Positions 33,657-43,058 are shown, counted from the stretch's first letter. The stretch: 64,000 bases of DNA from Rhodococcoides kroppenstedtii (GCF_900111805.1 NZ_FOJN01000013.1:62001-126000); one strand, 5' to 3'. The notes: a model not told the origin generated them from the letters alone. Made by a program: numbers and translations.

Positions 33657-34931
33657 TTGGCGCCCATAGACGATCCCGTTCACCGCGGTGACGTGCCGCC
33701 GCCGATCGACCTGGCCGGGCACATGAAGGAACTGGGTCGCGCCGTCGTGCCCGCCCTGCTGATCGCGCTGCTCGTCGGCGCCGGCGTCTACGGCCTGCGT
33801 GCGTTCGCCACCGAGAAGCAGTACGCCGCCACGGTCACCACCGAGATCGTGCCCTCGGGCGAGGTCATCCCCGGCGACGCGTTCATCGAGCAGCTCCGCG
33901 CGCCGTTCATCGGGCTCGCCGCCGACAACGACGTCCTGCAGCAGGTGGTCTCCCAGACCGACACCGGATGGACCGCAGCGGAACTGGCTTCCCACCTCGA
34001 GCTGGCGCCCGGGACGTCGCCGGCCCTGCTCGACTTCACCGTCACCGCCGACTCCCCCGAGCAGGCACTCGACGTCGCCCGCACCACGGTCACCACCGTG
34101 GCGCAGGCGGCCGGCGCCAACGCCGCCCGGGACTCGCAGAGCAGCCTCGAACAGGTCCAGGCCTCCATCGCGGCGGAGGAAGCGCGCATCGCCCAGCTCA
34201 TCCCCGGCGACCCGTCGCGGACGGCCGCCGAGCAGTCCCTCTCCCAACTGCGCGACCAGGCGACGCAGTTGCAGACCACCGGGAGCGGCGACCGCCTGAT
34301 GGTGCTCGCCGTGCCGGAACCCAGCGACACCCCGGTCTCGCCGCTGCCGGTCTCCGAGGCCTCCGTGGCCGCGATCGCCGCGTTCATCGTGGCGGCGGAA
34401 CTGATCGTGCTGATCCGCAGCCGCATCGGGCGCAAGCCCCGCCGCGCCTGGGCGCGCCGCATCGCGCGCAAGTACCGCGCCCGCTTCGATCCCACCGTCC
34501 GCGAAGGCCTTCCGCCCGTCGTCGCCGCGGCCGTCGCCACGGCGGAACGAGGCAACGGCAGCGGCGCGCGCCACGCCCGGCACGGTTCGTCGCCCACCAT
34601 TCTCGTTCTCGTCGGCGACGACGCCCGCTACCCCGCGCCGATGTCGACGGGCCCGGACGGGCACGCCCGCCACCCCGACGCCCTGGTGGGTGCCGACCTC
34701 ACGGGTCAGTGGTGGACGTACGTCGACGCGAGCAGTGTCGACACCGCCGTGGTGCTCGTCTCGGAGGGCGGGTCGGACCGCAAGGCCGCCGAGGCCGCGC
34801 TGCGCCGCCTGTCCGAGTTCCAGATCCCCACCCATCTGGTGGTCCAACCCGCCGGCAGCGCGAGTCGGCCCGCTCCCGCGTCCGTGCGACGCCCCGACAG
34901 ACAGGTCGAGGACAATGCCCAACGATCGTAG
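33657..34931 (+). CDS. Wzz/chain-length-determinant-like membrane protein with extra C-terminal domain
   Basis: A 424-residue protein. The first membrane helix is at about residues 30-48 (AVVPALLIALLVGAGVYGL). An extracytoplasmic helical region (to about 225) with a coiled coil (SSLEQVQASIAAEEARIAQL) follows, preceding a Pro-rich stretch and the second helix (ASVAAIAAFIVAAELIVLI), the topology of Wzz/YveK polysaccharide co-polymerases. The cytoplasmic tail of about 170 residues has a domain with VVLVSEGGSDRKAAEAALRRL that resembles the end of a BY-kinase/ParA fold but has no Walker A. Start is TTG, with GGGAG upstream. It probably controls chain length or export. Confidence 0.8.
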   Translation: MAPIDDPVHRGDVPPPIDLAGHMKELGRAVVPALLIALLVGAGVYGLRAFATEKQYAATVTTEIVPSGEVIPGDAFIEQLRAPFIGLAADNDVLQQVVSQTDTGWTAAELASHLELAPGTSPALLDFTVTADSPEQALDVARTTVTTVAQAAGANAARDSQSSLEQVQASIAAEEARIAQLIPGDPSRTAAEQSLSQLRDQATQLQTTGSGDRLMVLAVPEPSDTPVSPLPVSEASVAAIAAFIVAAELIVLIRSRIGRKPRRAWARRIARKYRARFDPTVREGLPPVVAAAVATAERGNGSGARHARHGSSPTILVLVGDDARYPAPMSTGPDGHARHPDALVGADLTGQWWTYVDASSVDTAVVLVSEGGSDRKAAEAALRRLSEFQIPTHLVVQPAGSASRPAPASVRRPDRQVEDNAQRS

Positions 34932-36027
34932 AATCGCCGTCGTCCACGAGCGGCTCACGGAGATCGCAGGCTCCGAGCACGTCGTCGAGCAGTTGTCGAT
35001 CCAGTGGCCGCAGGCGCAGGTGTACGCGCCCATCGCGCGTCCGGAAGGCATTCCGGCCGGGCTGAGTTCGCCGCCCCACACCACGTGGCTCAACCGCATC
35101 TACGACGGGATCGGGCAGCGTTCCTACGCCCCGGTGCTGCCGCTCATGCCGCTCGCGTTCCGGCGTCTCCCGCTTCGCGACGTCGACGCCGTCGTGGTCA
35201 GCCACCACGCCTTCGCGACGCAGACCGTGCACGCCACGGACGCCCCGGTGATCGCGTACGTACACAGTCCGGCGCGGTGGGCCTGGGACAAGGAGTTGCG
35301 CGCCGGCGAGGGCGGCGGGAAGGCGGGTGCGGCCATCCTCACCGGCCTGTCCGCAGTGGCTCGCCGCTGCGAGATCGGCGCCGCGCCACGGCTGCGCACG
35401 GTGGTGGCGAACTCGTCGGCGGTCGCCGAGCGCATCGCGAACTGGTGGGGACGCGACGACGCGCTCGTCGTCCATCCGCCCGTCGACACCGAGGGCTTCA
35501 CGCCGGATCCGTCCGTCGAGCGCGAGGACTTCTTTCTCCTCGCCGGCCGTCTGGTCCCCTACAAGCGCCCCGACATCGCCATCCGGGCGGCGGCGAAAGC
35601 CGGTGTGCGGCTGGTGGTTGCAGGCGACGGCCGGGCGATGGATCAGTGCCGTGCCCTCGCGGGCCCGGACACCGAGTTCCTCGGCCGGGTCTCGCACGAG
35701 ACGCTGCTGCACCTGCATCGCAGTTGCCGCGCCCTGCTCATGCCGGGCATCGAGGACTTCGGCATCGTGCCGGTGGAATCGATGGCGACGGGCACGCCGG
35801 TGATCGCGCTCGGCGAGGGCGGCGCACTCGACTCCGTCCTCGACGGCCGGACCGGCATCCACGTGGCACCGGGCTCAGACGAGAAGATCGTCGACGGGTT
35901 CGCGGAGGCGATGCGGTCCTTCGACCCGTCGACGTTCGACCGGGCCGACATCAGGTCGTGGGCGGAAGGGTTCTCGCGGGCCGAGTTCCGTCGCAAGATG
36001 CAGGAGGTCGTCGATGCCGCGCTCTGA
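34915..36027 (+). CDS. Glycosyltransferase, GT4 family (WbaZ/mannosyltransferase-like)
   Basis: A 370-residue GT-B enzyme. N-terminal IAVVHERLTEIAGSEHVVEQL carries the acceptor loop. The segment YVHSPARWAWD is typical of WbaZ-like mannosyltransferases. The donor domain has LLAGRLVPYKRPDIAI, FLGRVSHETLLHLHRSC and MPGIEDFGIVPVESMATGTPVIAL, with E-x7-E. It overlaps the preceding gene by 17 bp and the next by 14 bp, so the last genes of the cluster form a tight operon. The mannose assignment is an inference from motif resemblance. Confidence 0.92.
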   Translation: MPNDRRIAVVHERLTEIAGSEHVVEQLSIQWPQAQVYAPIARPEGIPAGLSSPPHTTWLNRIYDGIGQRSYAPVLPLMPLAFRRLPLRDVDAVVVSHHAFATQTVHATDAPVIAYVHSPARWAWDKELRAGEGGGKAGAAILTGLSAVARRCEIGAAPRLRTVVANSSAVAERIANWWGRDDALVVHPPVDTEGFTPDPSVEREDFFLLAGRLVPYKRPDIAIRAAAKAGVRLVVAGDGRAMDQCRALAGPDTEFLGRVSHETLLHLHRSCRALLMPGIEDFGIVPVESMATGTPVIALGEGGALDSVLDGRTGIHVAPGSDEKIVDGFAEAMRSFDPSTFDRADIRSWAEGFSRAEFRRKMQEVVDAAL

Positions 36028-37291
36028 TCGACCCCGGTACACCTCCACTCCCCTGGATCGCACCTTCGTGCCGGCGCGGTCCATCGCCGTGCTCGGTCCG
36101 ATCTCGGGCGTCACCGCCGACGCCGTGCGCGGCGTTCTGACCGCGGCCCGGTCCGTGTCCCCGACCTCCCGCATCGCGCTCGATCCTCGTGCGGACCAAC
36201 GCGTTTGGGCGTATCGCGACGACGTCGCCGGTGGGGTCGCCGTGACCGAACGGCCCGATCTGCCGACCGACGATCTCGGCGAGCTCATGAACCGCATCCG
36301 CGAGCGAGACGGCGCGCGACTGCCCGTCGAGGTGATCCTCTGCGGGGACTACACGGTGGTGGACTACTCCCACGGCGTCGGGGACGGGCAGTTCGGCACC
36401 CTGCTGATCGGAGTCGCCGCCGGCGATCCCGACGGCACTCTCGCCCCGACCCTCGCACCCGCGTTGCCGGCCGGCGCCACCCGGCGTGCCCTGTGGCGCC
36501 ACTTCCGCGAGAACCCCCGCGCCGTCCGGGATCTGCGCCGCGTCCGCGCGGACCACGCCCGCCCCGACACCGCCGACGACGGGGTGCCCACCCGCACCGT
36601 CGACAACTGGGCGAAGACCAAGACCTGCCGTGCCGAGTTCATGACCCCCGAGGTCTCGGCCGCACTGGAGGCGTGGGCGCGCGAGCACGCCCCGGGCGCG
36701 ACGGCGGCGTCCGTCACCGTCGCCCTGGTGAACGCGGCGCTGCGCGCCGAGCAGGTGGCGCTCGACGATCACGTGATGATCCTCTTCAACTGCCGGCGCT
36801 ACCTCGCCGAAGCGGACCGGACGGGCCACGGCAACTTCGCCATCGGCATTCCCGTGCGCGTCGGCGCCGGTGCGACGCCGGGCCTCGTGGCCACCGTGAT
36901 GAAGGACGTCATCGACTCCGGCTGGCCCCTGGCCGTTCTCGGGGCGTCGGAGGCCCGGAGCGCGCTCACCCGGCACCGGATCGCTCCGGTGGCGGACGAC
37001 ACCGGCACCGTCACCGTGCCGGACCGACTGCGCCTCGCGGTCAGCGACCTCGGCAACCTCACCGGCCTGTACCGCCACCTCGAATTCGCCGACGACGGAC
37101 GCCCGGCGCAGATGACGGCGACGCTCGAACCCGACGGTCCGGACGGCATCACCGTCCTGGTCTCCCGGCTGAACAAGGGACGCACCCTCGCCGCGACCTT
37201 CTGCGCCGACATGATCGACCCGAACGTGGTCACGCGAGCGTTGCGGCGGGCGTGCCTCGATCCCGTCGCCCTGCTGCGTCACGGGGAGTGA
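36014..37291 (+). CDS. Condensation-fold acyltransferase-like protein
   Basis: A 425-residue soluble protein with an HxxxDG active-site motif at His120-Gly-Val-Gly-Asp124-Gly125 in DYSHGVGDGQFG, the signature of CoA-dependent acyltransferases including PapA, WS/DGAT and NRPS condensation domains. A second conserved-looking region, NCRRYLAEADRTGHGNFAIG, resembles the strand exchange and DFGWG-equivalent region, though a canonical DFGWG is absent. It starts inside the preceding glycosyltransferase gene and ends 3 bp before a lipase gene. It may acylate the polysaccharide or a glycolipid intermediate. Confidence 0.72.
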   Translation: MPRSDRPRYTSTPLDRTFVPARSIAVLGPISGVTADAVRGVLTAARSVSPTSRIALDPRADQRVWAYRDDVAGGVAVTERPDLPTDDLGELMNRIRERDGARLPVEVILCGDYTVVDYSHGVGDGQFGTLLIGVAAGDPDGTLAPTLAPALPAGATRRALWRHFRENPRAVRDLRRVRADHARPDTADDGVPTRTVDNWAKTKTCRAEFMTPEVSAALEAWAREHAPGATAASVTVALVNAALRAEQVALDDHVMILFNCRRYLAEADRTGHGNFAIGIPVRVGAGATPGLVATVMKDVIDSGWPLAVLGASEARSALTRHRIAPVADDTGTVTVPDRLRLAVSDLGNLTGLYRHLEFADDGRPAQMTATLEPDGPDGITVLVSRLNKGRTLAATFCADMIDPNVVTRALRRACLDPVALLRHGE

Positions 37292-37294
37292 GCC

Positions 37295-38485
37295 GTGGGG
37301 TCGCCGGTTCGGGTGCTCGCCGCAGTGGCGACGCTCGTGCTGGCGGCGTCCTGCACACCCGGCGGCGAGGTACAGCCACCGAGTTCGACCACCCTGTCAC
37401 CGGCGGCCGCAGACCCCGGTGAGTTACTCGAACCGCCGGAGGACTTCGTCGGGTACGCCGCACTCGACGACCTGACCTCCGCGGCGGTCACCGTCCGTTA
37501 TCGCTCGACCTCCGCGCGTGACGGCTCGCCGACGGCCGTGACCGGAGTGGTGTTCGTGCCCAACGGAATTCCGCCCGCCGGCGGGTGGCCGGTGGTCGCC
37601 GTCGGGCACGCCACATCGGGGACGGCGAGTCGATGCGCCCCGTCCACGCACACCGGCCTGCTGGGGTCGCTGCCGACGGTGTTGCCCTTCCTCGCCAACG
37701 GCTACCTCGTCACCATGACCGACTACGAGGGGCTCGGCACCTCCGACGAGCACCCTTACCTCGACGCCCGCACGGCCGGCTACAACGTGCTCGATTCGGT
37801 GCGTGCGGCGCGCGCCGTGACCGGCGACGCCGGGGCGCGCTGGGTGGGCTACGGGGTGTCCCAGGGCGGTCAGGCCGTCTGGGCCGCCAACGAAGCCGCG
37901 GCGAACTATGCCGGCGAGCTCTCTTTGCTGGGCACCATCAGCGCGTCGCCGGCCACCGACCTGTCCCCCATCGTCGACGAGATGACGGAGGGCACGCTCA
38001 CCGAGGAACAGATCGTCGTCCTGCCCTCGCTGATTCGCGGACTGCAGGTGGTCCATCCCGACCTCGTCCGATCCGATTACCTCCGGGGGCAACTCGCGGA
38101 TCGAGCCGACGTGTTCGCCGCGTGCGAGGGCGAGAACACGGCCCTGCAGGCCGACATCGCCGCACGCACGACGCCGGCCGACTACGCGCCCGTCGACGAC
38201 GCTGCGGCCGACCGCCTACGGGATTGGCTACGCCAGGCCCGAGTGCCGACGTCGGCCGCGTCGGCGCCGATGTTCGTCGGCTACGGCGAGGAGGATCGAC
38301 TGACGTTGCCGCAGTGGACCATCGACGCGGCGCGCGAGGCGTGCGAGCGGGGTTCGACGGTGTTGTTGCGGGGCGCGCCCGGCCAGGGACACGGCATCCT
38401 CGACTTCGGGGCGGCCCCGGCCGAGTGGCTCCGGGACCGCTACGCCGGGGCGCCCGCGCCGTCGTCGTGCGCCGAGATGCGCTGA
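37295..38485 (+). CDS. Lipoprotein lipase/esterase, LIP family
   Basis: A 396-residue secreted lipoprotein: signal with lipobox LAASC and lipidated Cys20. The alpha/beta-hydrolase domain has GHATSGTASRCAPS, MTDYEGLGTSDEHPYL and the nucleophile elbow GVSQGG. A late DRLTLPQW and the GQGHGIL segment supply Asp and His. It is a paralogue of the secreted lipase at 23151-24299 but membrane-anchored. The start GTG is 3 bp after the acyltransferase stop, so acyl transfer and acyl removal genes are paired at the end of the polysaccharide cluster. Confidence 0.9.
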   Translation: MGSPVRVLAAVATLVLAASCTPGGEVQPPSSTTLSPAAADPGELLEPPEDFVGYAALDDLTSAAVTVRYRSTSARDGSPTAVTGVVFVPNGIPPAGGWPVVAVGHATSGTASRCAPSTHTGLLGSLPTVLPFLANGYLVTMTDYEGLGTSDEHPYLDARTAGYNVLDSVRAARAVTGDAGARWVGYGVSQGGQAVWAANEAAANYAGELSLLGTISASPATDLSPIVDEMTEGTLTEEQIVVLPSLIRGLQVVHPDLVRSDYLRGQLADRADVFAACEGENTALQADIAARTTPADYAPVDDAAADRLRDWLRQARVPTSAASAPMFVGYGEEDRLTLPQWTIDAAREACERGSTVLLRGAPGQGHGILDFGAAPAEWLRDRYAGAPAPSSCAEMR

Positions 38486-38527
38486 CTCGACTGTGTGGTC
38501 ACTCCCGCCACCGCCCTGATGGTGTCG

Positions 38528-40009
38528 CTACTCGCGCCACTGCCGCTCGAACGGCAGGCGCCAGGTGTGCGGGGCGACCAGACCGTGAATCGCGTTGGGC
38601 CCCCACGACCCCGGCTGATACGTCCGCACCGGCGGCGGGTTCTCCACCAGCGGCGTGGAGACCTCCCACAGCCGTTCGATGCCCTCGGCCGTGGTGAACA
38701 GCGTGTGGTCGCCGAGCATCGCGTCGAGGATCAACCGCTCGTAGGCCTCGAGGGCGTCGTCGGCGGACTCGGTGTCCTCGAGGGCGAACTGCATGCTGGC
38801 CTTGTCCAGCCGCATGCCGGGGCCCGGGCGTTTGCCGTAGAAGGACAGCGAGACCTTCGAGTTGTCCGTCAGATCGAACGTCAGATGGTCGGGACCCTGT
38901 GCTCCCACACCGGAATTCGCCGGGAACATCGACTTCGGCGGTTCCCGGAACGCGATGGAGACGATGCGCTGGCCCTCCGCCAGCTTCTTTCCGGTCCGCA
39001 GGTAGAACGGCACGCCCGCCCAGCGCCAGTTGTCGATGTGCACTCGCAGGGCGACGAAGGTGTCGGTCTCGGAGTCCGGCGCCACGCCCTCCTCGTCGCG
39101 GTACCCGGCGTACTGCCCGCGCACCACGTCGGACGGCTCCACCGGCAGCATCGACCGGAAGACCTTGTTCTTCTCCTCGCGGATGGCGTCGGGTTCGAGT
39201 GCGGTGGGCGCCTCCATCGCCACAAACGCCAGAACCTGGAACAGGTGGGTGACCACCATGTCCTTGAACGCGCCGGTGGCCTCGTAGAACCCGATGCGAC
39301 CGTCGAGACCCAGCGTCTCGGGCACGTCGATCTGCACGTGCTGAATGAACGTGCGGTTCCAGATGGGTTCGAAGAGGCCGTTGGCGAAGCGGAAGGCCAG
39401 GATGTTCTGCGCCGGCTCCTTGCCCAGGAAGTGGTCGATCCGGAAGATCTGGTCCTCGGCGAAGGTCTCGTGCACCGCCGCGTTGAGGTCGCGGGCGCTC
39501 GCGAGGTCGGTGCCGAACGGCTTCTCCATCACGATGCGGGACCGCTCGACCAACTCCGCCCGACCGAGCATCTCCACCACCGACAGCGCGGCCGCCGGCG
39601 GAACCGACAGGTAGTGCAGGCGCTCCACCCGCATGTCATTGTCGCCACCGTCCGCTCGCAGCGCCTCCTCGGCCCGCTCGACGGCCGCGGCGAGTGCCTC
39701 CGGCCCGTCCTGCTGCGAGACGTAGGTCAGGCGCTCCTCGAACCGGTCCCACTCTTCCTGCGACGGCGACCGCGCCGAGAACGTCTCCACGGCCGTTTCC
39801 GCCAACGCCCGGAACTCCTCGTCGGTCATCGATTCGAGCGAGGTGCCCACGATGCGCAGGCGGGGAGCGAGATCCGACAGAACCAGATGCATCATGCCCG
39901 ACAGCAGCTTGCGTTTGGCCAGGTCACCGGTGGCTCCGAAGAGAACGACCACCTGCGGGCAGGGAGCGGACAGCGGTGGGGCGAACCGGGAGGACGTCAC
40001 CGCCCACAT
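38528..40009 (-). CDS. zwf: Glucose-6-phosphate 1-dehydrogenase
   Basis: A 493-residue enzyme of the oxidative pentose phosphate pathway. The NADP-binding motif VVLFGATGDLAKRKLL is near the N-terminus. RIDHFLGKEPAQNIL contains the substrate-binding RIDHYLGK-type signature, and EKPFG binds the nucleotide. Length is normal. ATG at 40009 is taken; GTG at 40021 or 40000 are alternatives, and the conserved SSRFAPP begins near the last. It is isolated from tkt, tal, pgl and opcA, so this may be a second zwf. Convergent with the lipoprotein lipase gene. Confidence 0.95.
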   Translation of the reverse strand: MWAVTSSRFAPPLSAPCPQVVVLFGATGDLAKRKLLSGMMHLVLSDLAPRLRIVGTSLESMTDEEFRALAETAVETFSARSPSQEEWDRFEERLTYVSQQDGPEALAAAVERAEEALRADGGDNDMRVERLHYLSVPPAAALSVVEMLGRAELVERSRIVMEKPFGTDLASARDLNAAVHETFAEDQIFRIDHFLGKEPAQNILAFRFANGLFEPIWNRTFIQHVQIDVPETLGLDGRIGFYEATGAFKDMVVTHLFQVLAFVAMEAPTALEPDAIREEKNKVFRSMLPVEPSDVVRGQYAGYRDEEGVAPDSETDTFVALRVHIDNWRWAGVPFYLRTGKKLAEGQRIVSIAFREPPKSMFPANSGVGAQGPDHLTFDLTDNSKVSLSFYGKRPGPGMRLDKASMQFALEDTESADDALEAYERLILDAMLGDHTLFTTAEGIERLWEVSTPLVENPPPVRTYQPGSWGPNAIHGLVAPHTWRLPFERQWRE

Positions 40010-40168
40010 GGTTCCACACACCCCGCGCCCGGGCCGGTCGTCGGATCGTCACCCGGGGGTCCGTGAACGCTTTACACTGTACGAGTAACCGATATCGGAA
40101 GGGAACGCACAGAATCATGGCCGGGATGTCCACACACCGGTCGCACCGCGCATGACGGTCGACGCAGC

Positions 40169-42547
40169 ATGACGACCCGGGACGAGTTGTTCCCCGGTAC
40201 CGATCCCACGGCGACCGCGCACCGCGAGTTCGACTGGTCCTCCACCTCGCTGGGGCCCGTCGAGCAGTGGCCCGCGGCCCTCGTCTCCGCCATCCGCACC
40301 GTGCTCCCGTCCGAGGTGGGCATGCTGCTGTGGTGGGGCGACGATCTGGTGCAGATCTTCAACCACGCCTACACGCCCATGGCCGGCGAGCTGTTCCCCA
40401 AGGCCGTCGGACAGCGCGCGCAGGACTGCTGGAACTTCGCGTGGGACGCCATCGGCCCGCTCGCGGACGAGGCGCTGAGCGGCACGGCCGTCCACCGGCG
40501 CCGGGAGAGGTTTCTCCTGAACCGCTTCGGCTACGTCGAGGAAACCTACTTCACGTTCTCCTACAGTCCCATCTTCGGTGACGACGGCGGCGTGAACGGA
40601 GTCTTCGTTGCGACGTCCGACGTCACCCAGGAGGTTCTGACCGAGCGTCGGCTCGCCACGCTCCGCGATCTGGGGACCGTGTCGGTCACCGCGGACGCCG
40701 GGGTGGCCAGCGTGTGTCGTGCTGCGGTGGCTCGGCTGTCCGAGAACCCGGACGACGTTCCCTACGCTGCTGCCTTCCTCGGCACCGACGACGGGCCGGC
40801 GCAGGTGGCGTCGTTCGACACCGCCGACGGGGTCCTGCGCACCGCGGACCTCCGCGAGGTGACGTCCCGCGTCGCCGCGTCGGGCGTCGCCGAGACCGTC
40901 GCCATCGGCCCGACCTCGGCGTTGGTGCAGCCTCTGCTGGCGTCGTCGGACGCGCCCACGGGCGTGCTCGTCACGGGAACCAGCGAACTCCGACGCGTCG
41001 ACGACCAGTACCGCGTCTTCCTCGAACTCGTCGCCGCGCGCATCACCACCGCGCTCACGGACGCCCACTCCTACGCGGCCGAGCGGCGTCGTGCCGAGCA
41101 GCTCGAGGAGCTGGACGCGGACAAGACCCGCTTCTTCGAGAACGTCAGCCACGAGTTCCGCACCCCGCTCACCCTCATGCTGGGACCGCTCGACGCGGTG
41201 CTGTCCGACGCGTCCGGCCACCTCGACGACCGCCACGTCCAGGCCCTGCAGTCCGCCCGTCGGTCCGCCCTGCGCCTGCAGAAGCTGGTCGACACGCTGC
41301 TCGACGTGGCCCGCGCCGACGCCGGGGAGATGCGCCCCGATCCCGAGCCGACGGACGCCGCCGCATTGATCGGCGACGCCGTGGGCCTGTTCCGGGACAG
41401 CACCGACCGCGCCGGGCTGGAGTTGACGGTCGACACCGACACCGGGGGCGCCCTGCTGGACCTCGACCGCGCACCGTGGACGCACCTGGTGATGAACCTG
41501 GTGTCCAACGCGGTCAAGTTCACCACCGAGGGATCGATCCGCGTCACGCTTCGTTGCCCCGTGGCGGACGACGGATCACGACGACTCGTCCTCGAGGTCG
41601 CCGACACCGGACCCGGCGTCCCCGAGTCGGACCGACGGAGGATCTTCGAGCGCTTCTATCAGGTGTCCGGGGTCACCAGCCGCAGTCGCGAGGGATCCGG
41701 CGTCGGGCTGTCCCTGGTGTCGGACATCGTCACCGCCCTCGGCGGCACCGTCGAGGTCACCGAGAACGTCCCCCGCGGAACGGTCTTCACCGTCGCTGTT
41801 CCGGCGACGGTCGCCACCGCTGGGCCGGACGCCGTGACGCCGACGGATCTGGTCACCGAACTCGGTGCGCGCTACGTCGGCGAGGCCGAGCAGTGGCGGC
41901 CGGTCGGGTCGGACGAGGCGCGATCGACGCAGGCCCCGCCGACGGACGGACAACGACGGGTCCTTCTCGTCGAGGACAACGCCGACATGCGCCGGTACGT
42001 CACCGGCCTGCTCGAGGACCAGGGGTGGCACGTCACCGCGACCGACGAGGTCGACACCGCCCTCGCGACCGCGCGGGCGACTCCGCCCGACATCATCGTC
42101 AGCGACATCATGCTGCCGGGGCGCAGCGGACTGTCGCTCGTGGACGAGGCACGCTCGGACGGGCGGTTGGTCCGCGTGCCGATCGTGCTGGTGAGCGCCC
42201 GCACCGGGTCCGCGCAGGTGATCGAGGGTCTGCGCATCGGGGCCGACGACTACGTGGTCAAGCCGTTCCAGCCGGCCGAGTTCGTGGCCCGGGTGCGGGT
42301 GCATCTGGAGCTGGCGCGACTGCGCGAGCAGTTGCTGGGCGACGCGCAGCGCGAGATCTCGTCCCTGCGCATCGCGTTGGACAGTCGCAGCGTGCTGAGC
42401 CAGGCGGTGGGCCTGATCATGGCTCAGGAGAACGTGGGACCGGACCGCGCGTTCGAGATCATCGCCAAGCGCAGCCAGACCGACAACGTGAAGGCCCGCA
42501 TCCTCGCCGCGCAGGTGGTGGACGACTTCGTGCGCGAACTGGCTTGA
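40169..42547 (+). CDS. Hybrid sensor histidine kinase with receiver and ANTAR output domain
   Basis: A 792-residue soluble protein. In order it has an N-terminal PAS-like domain (to about 155), a GAF domain (about 165-290), HisKA with phospho-acceptor His near 328 (NVSHEFRTPLTL), an ATPase domain (NLVSNAVKF, DTGPGVPE, GSGVGLSLV), a receiver (about 596-712; LLVEDNADM, phospho-acceptor Asp near 646 in IIVSDIMLPG, VKPF), a helical linker, then an ANTAR domain (about 740-790; LSQAVGLIMAQENV, ARILAAQVVDDFV). ANTAR binds RNA hairpins and prevents transcription termination. Kinase, receiver and antiterminator in one chain imply direct sensing-to-RNA control. No membrane helix. Confidence 0.9.
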   Translation: MTTRDELFPGTDPTATAHREFDWSSTSLGPVEQWPAALVSAIRTVLPSEVGMLLWWGDDLVQIFNHAYTPMAGELFPKAVGQRAQDCWNFAWDAIGPLADEALSGTAVHRRRERFLLNRFGYVEETYFTFSYSPIFGDDGGVNGVFVATSDVTQEVLTERRLATLRDLGTVSVTADAGVASVCRAAVARLSENPDDVPYAAAFLGTDDGPAQVASFDTADGVLRTADLREVTSRVAASGVAETVAIGPTSALVQPLLASSDAPTGVLVTGTSELRRVDDQYRVFLELVAARITTALTDAHSYAAERRRAEQLEELDADKTRFFENVSHEFRTPLTLMLGPLDAVLSDASGHLDDRHVQALQSARRSALRLQKLVDTLLDVARADAGEMRPDPEPTDAAALIGDAVGLFRDSTDRAGLELTVDTDTGGALLDLDRAPWTHLVMNLVSNAVKFTTEGSIRVTLRCPVADDGSRRLVLEVADTGPGVPESDRRRIFERFYQVSGVTSRSREGSGVGLSLVSDIVTALGGTVEVTENVPRGTVFTVAVPATVATAGPDAVTPTDLVTELGARYVGEAEQWRPVGSDEARSTQAPPTDGQRRVLLVEDNADMRRYVTGLLEDQGWHVTATDEVDTALATARATPPDIIVSDIMLPGRSGLSLVDEARSDGRLVRVPIVLVSARTGSAQVIEGLRIGADDYVVKPFQPAEFVARVRVHLELARLREQLLGDAQREISSLRIALDSRSVLSQAVGLIMAQENVGPDRAFEIIAKRSQTDNVKARILAAQVVDDFVRELA

Positions 42548-42560
42548 CTCGGCAGGCGCG

Positions 42561-43058
42561 ATGACCGACCGCAAACCCCACGACATCTCGATCGAGACCT
42601 GGGTCGACCGGCAGATCCGGTCGGCGCAGGAGGCGGGTGCGTTCGAGAACCTACCCGGGGCGGGCAAGCCGATCCCCGCGTCGAGTACCGACGAGTTGGC
42701 CTGGGTGCGGGGGTATCTGCGGCGGGAGAATCTGCCGTCCGACGCGCTGCTGCCCACCCCGCTGCGGCTGCGCAAGGAGATCGAGAACCTGCGGGACACG
42801 GTCGCGTGTCTGCGGACCGAGGACGCCGTACGGGCCGAGGTGCGCGAGCTGAACCGGCGCATCATGGACTACCTGCGCATCCCGGTCGGGCCGGTGATTC
42901 CGGTGTCGCGGGTCGACGTCGACGCCGTTGTCGCGCAGTGGCTTCGGGACCGGGACGCGCTGGTCCGCGCTAGGGCGGAGGCGCGGCGCGCGCAGCCAGC
43001 ACCCGCTCCGTCACCGGCTCGACGACGCGGGCTGCGATGGGGCCGACGACGGCCATGA
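42561..43058 (+). CDS. DUF1992 (DnaJ-homologue C28-like) protein
   Basis: A 165-residue protein with a DUF1992 domain: an N-terminal ETWVDRQIRSAQEAGAFENLPGAGKPIP motif shared by bacterial members and human DNAJC28, and a central LRLRKEIENLRD. The function of this domain is not established; no J-domain HPD is present. The C-terminus is basic and Pro/Arg-rich. It starts 13 bp after the kinase gene. Its last 89 bp overlap the convergent antiporter gene on the other strand. Confidence 0.85.
   Translation: MTDRKPHDISIETWVDRQIRSAQEAGAFENLPGAGKPIPASSTDELAWVRGYLRRENLPSDALLPTPLRLRKEIENLRDTVACLRTEDAVRAEVRELNRRIMDYLRIPVGPVIPVSRVDVDAVVAQWLRDRDALVRARAEARRAQPAPAPSPARRRGLRWGRRRP

Noticed and set aside
33430..33669. 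79-residue frame beginning with an ATGA overlap after a glycosyltransferase gene
   Set aside because: Composition looks random, it has no good internal ribosome-binding site, and it runs into the next gene. Promoter or leader DNA is more likely.
40117..40155. 12-codon frame (MAGMSTHRSHRA) before the hybrid kinase as a leader peptide
   Set aside because: There are only two His and no run of regulatory codons, no attenuator hairpins were seen, and its ribosome-binding site is weak.
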